Shown here piece by piece: positions 25,267-36,963 of a stretch of DNA of 64,000 nt; within the stretch, counting starts at the first letter, position 1; every line of letters begins with the position of its first letter. A program made the position numbers and the translations under genes. The notes under the pieces are model-generated. The model ran no database searches, had not been told where the DNA came from, and saw only the letters and a list, made by a program, of their open reading frames with translations. The stretch is from the NCBI GenBank assembly GCA_001598975.1, contig BBXU01001744.1, positions 23,590 through 87,589 of the forward strand. Direction: 5' to 3'. This DNA is from Parachlorella kessleri (Eukaryota > Chlorophyta > Trebouxiophyceae > Chlorellales > Chlorellaceae).

Positions 25267-25930
25267 TGTCCAAGTCTGGAATGAGGTTGAGTTGTAGACT
25301 CAGTGCACGGTACAGCATCTGCCATCACGGTCATTGGGTGCAGTGTCTGTGAAAGCTCCTGTAACAGGAGCTTGACACTTTACTGTGTCCTGGATAGAAG
25401 GAGAAATGGATGTGTTTGTTCATCCTAGGTTTCAGCTATGTGGCCTGCATAACACATGCTTAAAGCTGGCCTTCGTGTAGGGAGATTTGATTTCTGTTGA
25501 TATAGTGTGAGGAGTCCTCACTGAGGACTCTTACTTTGTATGACGGATGACTTTGGCCCAGGAATTGACACTGAGGCTGGCACTCCATGTGGTGACCTGT
25601 GTATCCTGCATCCTGCCTGTCGGGATGGCCTGACAACCGGCTCGCAGATCGTCGCAGGGTGACTAGTAAGTAAAACAACACATGTGACTGATTGGCTGAG
25701 TCTCAGGCACCCACAAGGTGCGTCGGTGTGGCCAGTGTCCCTTACGAGGCCCTGCGTTGGGCTTTGACAGCCGTAAGGGACAAAGCACTGCTTGGCAAGC
25801 TATTCCATGCCAGAGCGCAGGCGCCACAGAAATGCTGTGCGTGCTAACCTGGTCGCACATATCTAAAGGAAGTCGTCATGGCACTGCGCATCTCGGATCA
25901 AGACAACCAAAGCAGGATTCTAGGTTGTCA
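25267..25930. other. Spacer between M6 and M7
   Basis: No gene. It carries the shared 3' flank of the array and the conserved upstream block of M7 at 25813-25860. Confidence 0.5.
25813..25860 (+). promoter_or_regulatory. Conserved upstream block of MYND copies (M7)
   Basis: Copy of the block described for M4, with small changes (GCGCAGGCGCCACAGAAATG), about 70-118 bp before the M7 start codon and followed by the CGCACATATCTAAAGGA tail. Confidence 0.45.
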
Positions 25931-28900
25931 ATGGACAATGCCGCCGAGCTTCGTGCGCCAGGCAGGACGTCACCAGGGCAGTCTGGGGCAACAGATGACA
26001 GGTTAGCGAGTATTGACAGCTTAACGACGGTGGTGGAGCTCCTACGCCGTGTCCAAGACGAGGCAAGCGCCTGGGAAGATGGTCCCAGGTACTGACTTGG
26101 TTTTTGCGTAGCTTGAAAATATGTGTCTGTGCAGCGGTCAGCACATCTCACTACTTCTCCGCTGCTTCACTCTGATATTACGTATTTCCGTGTGCTGTTG
26201 CAGTCCCCAGCTTGGCATCCCAGCTGGGCTGGCTGCAGCTGTGGAGACCCTGTCCACCGAGCTTGTCTTGCAAGGCTTTCTCAAGGCCATTCTGGCAGCT
26301 CCTACTAGTACATATCTGGCAGCGGACCTGCAAGGAACATACTGCCATGGCAGCCTCATCACCCGCTATTGCAGCCAGGGCGCTGCCACGCAAACGCCAG
26401 AAGCTGTTGCTGGCTTTCTTGTCGGGCTTATAGATGTGGCGAGGGCCTTCCCCGGGACAGCTGTTGATTATGAAGCGCTGAAGACGCTAGCAGTCCATGT
26501 CAACTCTGCTGTGGACGCAGCATCGCAACTCCATGACACAGAGGGAGGTAAGCGGGAACATGAATGAACTTGTGCTCCGTGGCTGAGGTGCACAAGCTCT
26601 TGAAGCATATTATGGGTCTCATGGGAGAAGCAAAGGTGGTCTGCAAAGTGCCAAGCTGTGTTGCAAATGAGGCAGTGTGTTGCAGATGTGTTGGCGTAGG
26701 TCCGTGGAGGATGATAACCGCCCAATGCACAGGTTGGCAGGCCACACATGCCTAGTTTCACTGAGCCTGGGCTCGTCAGGTATCATCAAGACCTCCTTCC
26801 TGTTAGCCTGCAGGCACCGCAAATTTTGCACAGCAATTCCTGCAGCAGACTTTTGTTGGTGCTGCTGCAACATGCATGTCAGCACCCAGTGCTGTAGAGC
26901 GGTGGGGCCTAGGGCCGGCCAGCCCTGCCCTGGAGCCCATGCTGCACCTGGCTCTTGGAGATCTCAGTGCAGCATGCCAGCTGGCAGCAGAGCCGCTTGG
27001 CAGCACGGCAGGATTGCCTGCTAGGCGCTCAAAGCAGCAGCAGGCGGGCCAGACCCAAGTGTCTGAAGGCACTCAGTACAGGGCTGACAGTGCGGTCCTC
27101 TTGCTCTCCAACCTGCTGCCCCTGGTGAACGAGGCGGCTGAGCAAGGGCACCTCAACTTGCAGCACCTGTTGCGGCACACCCCTGGCTTCATTAAGGTAT
27201 ACATGGAAGACACAGAAGAAGGTCGGCTTTGGTGGCCTGGGGAACATGGTATGCCTGGCATGGTGTTGGGTTGTAATGGTGGAATCTTCCAGCTGTGCTT
27301 CCTCCAATGTGCCATCATACCACCTTTCTGTGGCATGTGATGCACACGGGGTGTATGAAGGATTCAGTGTGGTCCGTTTGCATGCAGTGTGTGGACGTGT
27401 ACGGCAATCTTCCCGGTCAATTCACGGCACCACATCTTATTATGATCAACTCAGCGGTATACGGCCTTACTCTTGTGGTCCAGCTACAGCTGAAGTTGCT
27501 TCTGGAAATGCAAGCCCCGCCAAGGAGCAACGCAAGCAGGTTGGCTATAGTGGCTGCACTGGACCAGCGCAGACAGTGGGCAGCGGCAGCAGCGGCTTTT
27601 GCCAAGGTCCTGCCTGGACCAGCGCAGACAGTGAGCAGCGGCAGCAGCAGCTTTTGCCAAGGTCCTGCATGTAGCAGCAGATGCTGCTGCTGCTGGGCAT
27701 GGCCATGGGGAGGGCGGTACATGGAGCGCTTTGGAAGAGGCGCTTGTCAGCGGGGCTGGGGAAGGCTTTCAAAGCGCAGGGGGACTGCTTGGGGATATGT
27801 ACCCCGACAGCAGTACAGGGAGTCCCGGTCTCATCAAGCTTGCAGGCGGGAGCTCAGCTTTCTTAGGCGACCAGCCAGCCTTTTCAAGCTACCTGGCACT
27901 AGTGCGGCTGGCAGAGGTGCTTGTCCGGTTAGTGCCTAAGCACTCGGTCCTTACTGGGCTCTCCTACAGCACCGAGGTCTCCTCCAGCAGCAAGGCTGTG
28001 GATGGGCAGCTGAGTGAGGCGAGAACGCTCCTCCTAAATTATGGGGCGTGGGTGGCCGACGAATTGCAGGCAGCACCCTTGATGAGCCTGCATCAGGCAC
28101 CCATGGTCCCTCAGCCTGCCAGTGACAGCCTCAGCAGCCCCAGCCACAGCAGCAGCAGCAGCAGCAGGAGCAGTAGCTTCATAACCCCTCCAGCAGAAAT
28201 ACTCTTGCAAAGCGTTGCCAGCCTGGCAGCGACAGCAGCTAAAGTTTGTCGTTGCCTGCCTGATCTGGCAACACTGGATCCTGCCGATGCCCGCCATGGT
28301 GTCCTAGGCAGCAGCTATCAGTATACTGCACTTCTTCATAACCTGACAGAGGTGTGCTGTCAAGTGCTGGCGCTGAACCCACACCTGGCGCAAGCTCCTG
28401 GCCCGCAGCGGAGCCTGACCCGCCACCTGCAGAGCACAGGCTTCTTGACCTTCCTGTGCCTGCCGGCCCTGGCACAGGCACTTGGTGCCATGGATTCGGT
28501 TGACCGAGCGACCCTGATTAAGGATAGAGGCACTGACTTGTTAGTCGAAGGCCTCATAGGCAAGGTGAGTATCGCTGTGACAATGCAGCGACGACAATTT
28601 GTAACTGTACTGGACCGACTGCTTACGTGATTCTCCCCTGCCCTTACAAACAGCCTTCTTACCTCGGCCTTGTCTTTACCTCTGGGCCAGAAATCTCCAC
28701 GACATTGTCCGACCCACATGATCCTCCCAGCATGCTGCATGCTGCCATGTCTGCTACAACAATAGATACAACGCCTAAGCACTTGCCCCTTATACAGTTG
28801 GACCGTCTGCACCTCATTGATGATGCCGTGAGGGGAGGAGGGCTAGGCCCATTGCTGATACAATGTTTGCAAAGTCTGTTGGTAAGTCGCTGTGTCTGAA

Positions 28901-30507
28901 TTCTCTTCATCTTTGCGCAAGATATCAGCCCTTTTTTTATAAGTTCAGGGAGTCGTAGTTACTACTGCTCTTCCCAGACTCACGCATGCCACATGTTTCG
29001 CTGGTAAGTACATGGTCAGGTTTCATCGTTCGAATAGCCTGGCATCATTGGTTGTACATTCCATGCCCGCTGCAGGACGGCGATTGCCGCGCGGCCGGGG
29101 CGGCATGGCCAAGCCATACGCCAGCTTATAGCCGACCGCAAAGTGTTTTTCTTGCTGTTGTGCAGAATTCACGCCATTTTAGAAAGGCAGCATCCCTGCT
29201 GCTCGTCCTCGGGCAAGCACTTGCAGGAGGCCACACCGAGGGCCTGGCGGTGGCCCTTGTGACAAGCGACCTGCTGCACGCTGCTGCCCAGCAGTCTCTT
29301 CTCTTGACAAGAGACGGCATTCGCAGGGCAAGTGGCATGAAGGTAAGCAGCAAGGGAGCTGACGGGTCTGCCTGGCGGCAGTTGCGCTTCTTTTCCACTC
29401 TTGGCATGAGAATGTCGTTGGGTGCGATTACTGCACCTCCTGATTTCTTGGCTCAGGTCTATGAGGGCATGAACGTGTTGTGGATTTATAGCATTGGTCC
29501 TTTTGTTATTTATTGACAGCCAAAGTAGAGGACATAAACTTTCGGATGATTGCCAGATACACTCTGTAAACAAGGTGTGTGGTGTCAGGGGCTTGCTGAA
29601 TTGCGCACCTGAGGGATACCGCCGCGCTCAACACAGAAATTCCCATTTGTGTTTATAGTGCCGAGTGAAGGTGCACAGTTGGACCAAGCACGCTCTAATG
29701 TTCATGCTGCGCAGACTGTCAAGGACATCCCAAGACACACCGCTTTGCTTGTCCGAGCCGTCTGCTCCGTGCTAGATGATCATGCGGGGCTGCTGACTGC
29801 CTTCTCAGCTCTGCTGGGAGATGTGCCAAGATTGGTTGGCCGTGAGGGCAGGATTGTAGGGGCTGCGAGAGGGCCTTAGATGGCCAGGTTTGCCACTAGG
29901 CAGGCCTGGGAAGAGGTGTGCGACCAGCTGCTTCCCGCTCTGTCAGCGGCATGCAAAACAGTTGCCTCAGGCAGCGAGGCTCAGCAGCAGAATGGTATCT
30001 TCCATGATGTGGCGGTGTCCGCCTGGACCTGTTGCAACCCGAGCTGCACCAACATGGCAGGCCAGCAGGAGGCATCCCTGGCGCTCAGCAAGTGTGCAGG
30101 GTGCGGGGAGGCTCGATATTGCAGCAGGTAGGCAAATGGAGAGAGGACAACGAGGAAGCCCCGCTGGTATGCACAAAGTCGCCTGCTGTACATCACTCAC
30201 CCCCTCAGTCTGGCCTCAGCAGGCAAGGCAGCAATGCTAGCAGGACAGTCCACCTGCTATGGTGGCCCAGGCCAAGTGGACGTTGCCTTCCCTTGCACAT
30301 CCACCGCTCAGCCTACAGCAGCTGGGCATCCTTTCTGGCATGGATCATGGTGACTGTCCATAAGGGAGGTGTTCCAATGGCGCAAGCAACCAAGGTGTGA
30401 CTGTAATAAGGAGTCAGCAAGTGGCTAATTATGCGTGCAGGCAGTGCCAGCGGCAGGACTGGCGTCGGCACAAGCCTGTCTGCCAGGCCATCAAGGAGTT
30501 GAAGTGA
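25931..30507 (+). pseudogene. MYND-family copy M7, disrupted
   Basis: Exons: 25931-26088, 26204-26547, 26814-27196, 27388-28564, 28798-28881, 29166-29342, 29715-30127, 30441-30507. Exons 1-3, 5 and 6 are open. Exon 4 contains a 55-bp direct duplication (27559-27613 repeated from 27614) that shifts the frame; exon 4 minus the extra 55 bp is 1122 nt, a multiple of three, so the ancestor was open. Exon 7 has TAG in place of the conserved Trp codon at 29877-29879 and lost one codon near its start. The MYND finger and last exon are preserved. The 3' flank resembles that of M5, the 5' half resembles M8. Two lesions make a full-length product unlikely, though a shorter protein could still be made. 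Confidence 0.78.
27559..27668. repeat. 55-bp tandem duplication in M7 exon 4
   Basis: Two adjacent copies of a unit starting CTGGACCAGCGCAGACAGTG begin at 27559 and 27614. They differ by a few bases. Other family members have one copy. The length is not a multiple of three, and the second copy has TGA where the first has TGG. Confidence 0.85.
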
Positions 30508-32044
30508 TGTTCAGGCACGGGTCTGAAGCGAGTTTGTTTTGTTGGCTACTTGCACCGCATCGCATTTGTTATCATGGTCATTGGTGCCTCCACGGTGCAG
30601 TGTTTATGACAGCCCCTGTACAGGAGGTTAAAACTTGATTAACTTTTATGTGTCCTGCATGAAAGGGAAAGAAGACGTGTTTGTACATGCCAGGTTTCAG
30701 CTATGTGGCCTGCATAGCACATGCTGAGAGTTGGAGGGAGATTTGATCCTGATTTGGTGTGGAACTTATACTTTGTTGACAGGTGACTTTGGCCCATAAG
30801 GTGACACTGAGGCTGGCACTCCATGTGGTGACCTGTGCATCCTAGATGCTGCCTGCCGGGATGACCTGATGACCCGCTCGCAGAAAGTCGCAGGGTGAAC
30901 AGTGAGTAAGCACCACCTGTAACTGAGTGGTTGAGTCTCAGGCTCCCAAAAGGTGTGCCGGCTTGGTTTGATACCAGTGTCCCTTACTGGGCTCTTGCAC
31001 TATGCTTTGACAGCCGTAATTGAAAAGGGCAAGCCAAATGCACTGACTGAGGGGGGTTACATGCCATTAGCTTACGTGCATTTGCGACGCTTAACCAAAT
31101 CTGGCGCTCCTGCCTAGCAGGACACAAGTGCAAATCGCAGAACGATAGCAGATGTGCGGCGGTAAGGTAATGCTTACCCAAGGCAAAACCTGTGGTGTTC
31201 AGTAAGAGCAGGACACCCACAAGCACAGTCGGTCGCAAAGGTCACGTGGGTGCACCCTTGAGTAAAAGCATCTATAGTGCGTGAAAGGAAACCAGCCCAA
31301 GCTTCTAACCTACAAATGGAGTCCAGCAATGTAGTGAAGAGGTACAGTACCCTAGAAATCCCTCAAGTCCAGCAGTCATATGGAAGCAAGTGTGCAAAAG
31401 CAACACGGAGACCTCGGTCCAGCCGGCCGGGTGCAATTGAGCCCCATCGTCACCGCCCTGCCCCCACAATCTCACAAAAATCAAAGGCTCCTAGGGCACT
31501 GCTCGTGTCAGGTGACAAGCTTGCGGCGGTGCTATAGGACATATGTTGTAGGCTTGTGGTTATCAAAGCCAGCCGCCTCAGGCGCGGCAGGCTAAGGCAC
31601 ACTGCTGCCTGCTAGCAGCGCTGCTCCGCTCGCACAGCCTTTCTAGGGCCCCAGGGGCGCCACCTTCATACCCCAGGCCGGCTACTGCTGCATCGCTGGC
31701 AGGCCGCTAGCCGCCCCAACCCTGGCCACTGCTGGGGGAGCTGCTCAGTCGCCACAGGCCGCAGGCTTGCGACCCGCAGGGGGTGTGGGAGGCGGTGTTG
31801 GCTGTGTGTTCAGGGTTTTGGTTGACAGGGCGAGCCGCCTCAAGCGTGGCTGGCTAAGGCGCACAGCCGCCTGCTGCTCAGCTCGCAGCCTGGCCAGGGC
31901 CCAGAAGCCAAATACATGCATTTAAGCGCAGGCGCTGGAGATGCTGGGCGTGCTGATCTGGGTCACACATTCCTAAAGGACGGACGTTCGCATTGCACTG
32001 CGCATCTCGTAACAAAACAAACAAAGCAGGATTCTAGGTTGTCA
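30508..32044. other. Spacer between M7 and M8 (1.5 kb)
   Basis: No supported gene. 30862-30945 nearly repeats 20282-20365. A GC-rich stretch from about 31557 to 31660 (AGCCGCCTCAGGCGCGGC) is repeated in changed form at about 31819-31905. The conserved upstream block of M8 lies at 31926-31970. This spacer is about twice as long as the others, so it probably contains an insertion I cannot identify. Confidence 0.5.
31926..31970 (+). promoter_or_regulatory. Conserved upstream block of MYND copies (M8)
   Basis: Copy of the block described for M4, slightly shortened (GCGCAGGCGCTGGAGATG), about 75-120 bp before the M8 start codon. Confidence 0.45.
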
Positions 32045-34488
32045 ATGGACAATACCCCCAAGCTTGCGGCAGGCAGGACGTCTCCAGGGCAGCCTGAGGC
32101 AGCAGATAATAGTTTAGCGAGTGATGACAGCTTAACGACGATAGTAGAGCTCCTCAGTCGTGTCCAAGTCGAGGCAAACGCCTGGGCAGATGATCCCAGG
32201 TACTGCCTTGGTTTTTGCTTAGCCACAGAATATATATCTCTATGCTTTCGGCAAGCATACCAAACTACTTCTTCGCTGCTTCAATCTGACTACCATGTAT
32301 TTCGGTGTGCTAGTGCAGTCCCCAGCTTGGCATTCCAGCTGGGCTGGCTGCGGCTGTAGAGACTCTGTCCTGCGGGCTCACCAGGCAGAGCTTTCTCAAG
32401 GCAGTCCAGGCAGCTCCTGCTGGTGCCCTTGTGGCAGCGAACTTGCAACAGTTATACTGCCATGGCAGCCTGTTGAATCGCTATTGTAGCCACGACGCTG
32501 TCACGCAAACGCCAGCAGCTGTTGCTGGCTTTCTCGTCCGGCTTAGGGATGTGGCGAGGGCCTTCCCCGGGACAGCTGTTGACTAGGAAGCGCTGAAGAC
32601 GCTAGCAGGCCATGTGAACTCTGCTGTGGACGCAGCATCACAACTCCATGGCACAGAGGGAGGTAAGCGGGAACATGAATGAACTTGTGCTCCGTGGCTG
32701 AGGTGCACAAGCTCTTGAAGCACATAATGGGGTCTCATGGGAGAAGCAAAAGGGGTCTGCAACTAGGCGTGGGAACCCCAGCGTCGTCGAAATCCATATA
32801 CTGGCGTATATGGATTTCTCCTCGCCGGGGTTCCAGTTGCGGGCCTTCTTATGCTCTGCCTTGCTTCTCTTCTTATGTTCTGCCTGTGCCGACTCTTATC
32901 CCGACTCGCTTGCATTCACGGGCAGCACTGTACGGGCAGCACTTTTTCCGTCCATCCTTATCATTTACCCTAAGCCCTACAGTAGGTTAACGAGCGTCGA
33001 GAACGCCCAAAATCGACTCCAAGTGGGGTTCATAAAAAGTGCCTTGCTGTGTTGCAAGTTAGGCAGTGTGTTGCAGATGTTTTAGAAGTAGGTCCTTGGA
33101 GGATGATAATCGCCCAATGCACAGGTTGGCAGGCCACACATGCCTAGTTTCACTGAGCCTGGGCTCGTCAGGTATCGTCAAGACCTCCTTTCTGTTAGCC
33201 TGCAGGCACCGCAAATCTTGCACTGCAAGTCCTACAGCAGGTTTTTGTTGGTGCGGCCGCAACATGTATGTCAGCACCCGGTGCTGTGGAGCGGTGGGGT
33301 CCAAGGCCAGCCAGCCGTGCCTTGGAGCCCATGCTGCGCCTGGCCCTAGAGAGCTCAGTGCAGCGTGCCAGCTGGCAGCAGAGCCGCTTGGCACCATGGC
33401 CGGATTGCCTACTAGGCGCTCAAAGCAGCAGCAGGCGGGCCAGACCCAACCCTCCAAAGGTCAGCTCCAGCCGGGCACCCAGTCCAGAGCTGACAGTGCG
33501 GTCATCTTGCTCTCCGACCTGCAGCCCCTGGTCGATGAGGCGGCTGACCAGGGGCGCCTTAACCTGCAGCACCTATTGCGTCACACACCTGACCTCATTA
33601 AGGTACACATATAAAACCTGTCAGAAAGGTCGGCTTTGGTGGCCTGCGGTACGTGGTATGCCTCATATGGTGTTGGTGTAAAATGGTGGCATCTTCCAGC
33701 TCTGGTTCTTCCGATTTGCCATTATACCACCTTTCTGTGCCATGTGATGCACATGGGGTGTATGAAGGATTCAGTGTGGTCCATTTGTATGCAGTTTGTG
33801 GACTTATACGGCAATCTTCCCGGTCAACTCACGATCCCACAGCTTAGTATGCTCAACTCAGTGACATACGGCCTTACTGTTGTAATCAAGCTACAGCGGA
33901 CATTGCTCCTCAGGATGCAAGCTCCGTCACAGAGCAACGCATGCAGGTTGGCTATAATGGCCGCCCTGGATCAGCGCACACAGTGGGCAGCGGCAGCAGC
34001 GGCTTTTGCCAGGGTTCTGCACCAGGCAGCAGATGCTGCTGCTGCTGGGCATGGCTATGGGGAAGGTGGCACGTGGAGCGCTTTGGAAGAGGAGCTTGTC
34101 AGCGGGGCTGGGGCCGGCCTTCAAAGTGCATTTGGGCTGCTTGGGGATATGTACACCAGCACCTCAGGGGGTCCAGGCCCACTAGAACAAGCCCGCGGGC
34201 GCTTGGATTTCTTAGGCGACAAGCCAGCCTTTTCAAGCTACCTGGCACTAGTGCAGCTGGCTGAGTTGCTTGTCCGGTTGGTGCCCAAGCGCTCTGTCCT
34301 TGCCGGGCTCTCCTTCAGCACCGACGCTCTCGATGTGCAGCTGAGTGAGGCGAGACGGCTCCTCCTAAACTATGCGGCGTGGGTGACGGATGTATTGCAG
34401 GCAGCACCCTTGACGAGCATGTCAAGGCAGCATCAGGCACCCATGGTCCCTCAGCCTGCCAGTGACAGCCTCAGCAGCCCCAGCCACA

Positions 34489-34519
<31 letters not shown>

Positions 34520-36963
34520 TAGCTTCATAACCCCTCCAGCCGAAATACTCTTGCAAAGCGTTGCCAGCCTGGCAGCGACAGCAGCTAAAGTGTGTCGTTG
34601 CCTGCCTGATCTGGCAACACTGGATCCTGCTGATCCACGCCACAGGGTCCTAGGCAGCAGCTACCACTATACCACGCTTCTCGAAAAAATGGCAGAGCTA
34701 TGCTGCCAAGAGCTGCAGCAGAATCCGCACCTGGTGGAAGCCCCTGGCCCGCAGCGGAGCCTGACCCGCCACCTGCAGAGCACAGGCTTCCTGACATTCC
34801 TGTGCCTGCCGGCCCTGGCACAGGCACATGATGCCATGGATCCGATTGACAGAGCGGCCCTGATTGAACATAGGGAAGCCGACATGTTTATTGACGGCCT
34901 CATAGGCAAGGTGAGTAACTCTGTGACAGTGCAGCTACAACAGTTTGGAACTGTACTGCATTGACTGCTCATGTGGTTGTCTGCTGCACATCCAAACAGC
35001 CTTCTTCCCTCAACCTTGTCTCGACCTTTTTGGGGGGAAACCTTTTCGTCACTGACCCACATGCTGCTCCCAGCGTGCTGCATGCTGTGGATTCTCCTAT
35101 AGCAAGTGAGACAGACAATGCCTGAGCACCTCCCCCTTGGTACAGTTGAATCATTTGCACCTCATTGATGAGGCCGTGAGGGGAGGAGGGCTAGGGCCAT
35201 TGCTGGAGCATTGTCTGCAAGATCTGTTGGTACGTCGCTGAGCTAGTACGATTTTCATGTTTGCGCAAGGTACCTCTTCTTACAAATCCTGGGAGTCCTC
35301 ATTGCTACTGCTCTTCCCAGATGTCACGCATGCCACATGGTACGCTGCTATGCTACATGACCAACCGCAGATTTGGACTAGCCACGCATAATTGGCCTGC
35401 ACAAAGCATGTCCGCTGCAAGGACGGCAGTTGTCGCCATCGGGGCGGCATGGGGAAGCTATACGCCTTTCTTTGGCTGACCACAAGGTGTTTTTCTCCTG
35501 TGTTGCAGAAGTCGCGGCTTTATGGGAAGGCAGCGTCACTGCTGCTGGTCCTTGGGCAAGCAGTTGCAGGAGACCACACCGAGGGCCTGGCGGTGGCCCT
35601 GGTGACCAGCGGCCTGCTCCAGGCTGCTGCAGAACAGTCTCTTGGCTTAGCAAGAGACGGCATTCGCAGGGTACGTGATATGGAGGTAAGCAGCAAGGAA
35701 GCTGACATGTCTGCCTGGCGGCATTTGAATTCCATTTTGCATTCTTGGCATAAGGATGCCGTTGGGTGCATTATGGCTCCTAATTTCTCTGCTCATGTCC
35801 ATGAGGCATGAAGCTGATGTTGATCCATAGCGTTGGTCCTTGGGGGTGAACCTGTTTACTATAGTTTAACAGTCTCCACTAAAACAGGTGAAAGAAGCTG
35901 TCAGATGAGTGTAGAGCATGCTCTGTGAACAAGCTGTGTCTTAGATCAGGTTCCTTACGGATTGCGCACCAAAGGGGTCCCGCCGCTCTTAACACAGAAG
36001 CTTCACACCACATCGTGCTTGTAGTGCAGAGTGAACTGCACAGTTGGACTGAGCACACTGATGTCCATGATGCGCAGACTGTTAAGGGCATCCTGCCAAC
36101 GTACACCGCTCTGCTTGTCCGGGCCGTCTGCTCAGTGCTAGACGACCATGCGGGGCTGGGGACTGCCTTGTCGCCCCTACTGGAGGATGTTCCAAGACTA
36201 CCTGCGCGTGTTGGCAGTAATACATCCTTTCCTAGAGGGCCTTGGCAGGCCAGATTTGCCACAGGGCAGGCCTGGGAGCAAGTGTGCAATCAGCTGCTCC
36301 CTGCTTTTACAGCGGCATGTGACATAGTTGCCTCAGGCAGTGAGGCACAGCAGCGCAATGGCATCTTCCATGATGTGGCTGTGTCGGCCTGGACCTGCTG
36401 CAACCCGGGCTGCACCAACATGGCCGGCCAGCAGGAGGCATCCCTGGTGCTGAGCAAGTGCGCAGGGTGCGGGGAGGCGCGCTACTGCAGCAGGCAAGTC
36501 GGCTGGGTGCTGCAACATCTCCAACCCTGGAACTATAATATTAGCAATGCTGCTTGCATCTCCTGTCATGTCAGTGAAGGTGGTAACAGTGAGCCGTTAT
36601 AAGAGTTGCGGTACAGACTGGTTGGGTTTCATCGATGGAAAGGCAGGGCATGGCTGTGAGCGTGGATGTGCTAACTCCCCTCCCTCGGCTGTGTGCTGAA
36701 AGGCGCATGCCACGCCTCACCTTATCTGAACTTTACAACACTACCAAAATTGTTGCTGGTACAAGTACGCCTTGCATTGCATTGGGGATTCAGCCACTAG
36801 TACGGACCTCCTGCCATTGGGACTGTGCTAGAAAGGACACTACCGCGGCTGGAAAGCCTGCTCTGTTCGCTGAGGCCAAGTCGCACGTGCTTGCAGGCAG
36901 TGCCAGCGGCAGGACTGGCGCCGGCACAAGCCCATCTGCCAGGCCGTTAGGGAGCTCAAGTGA
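32045..36963 (+). pseudogene. MYND-family copy M8, stop in exon 2 and frameshift in exon 3
   Basis: Exons: 32045-32199, 32319-32662, 33206-33602, 33795-34910, 35146-35229, 35509-35685, 36078-36493, 36897-36963. Exons 4 to 8 are fully open and in phase, with a long Ser run from AGC repeats near 34488-34521 and an intact MYND finger. Exon 2 has TAG at 32584-32586 where the family has TAT/TAC (GTT GAC TAG GAA). Exon 3 lacks one base near 33350, which moves the rest of the exon to another frame. Intron 2 is enlarged by an insertion (about 32763-33037). The last intron has a GC donor (AG|GCAAGT). The copy may be recently dead, or may still give a product from exon 4 onward through a downstream start. 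Confidence 0.7.
32763..33037. mobile_element. Insertion in M8 intron 2 with long hairpin at one end
   Basis: M7 and M8 share almost identical intron 2 sequence except for about 275 bp present only in M8. The insert opens with a strong foldback: GGAACCCC (32772-32779) pairs with GGGGTTCC (32827-32834), and inside it GAAATCCATATAC (32789-32801) pairs perfectly with the GTATATGGATTTC that ends at 32818. The other end has TGGGGTTC (about 33025-33032), an inverted match to GAACCCCA at the start. It resembles a small non-autonomous DNA element. No clear target duplication is visible. Confidence 0.55.
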
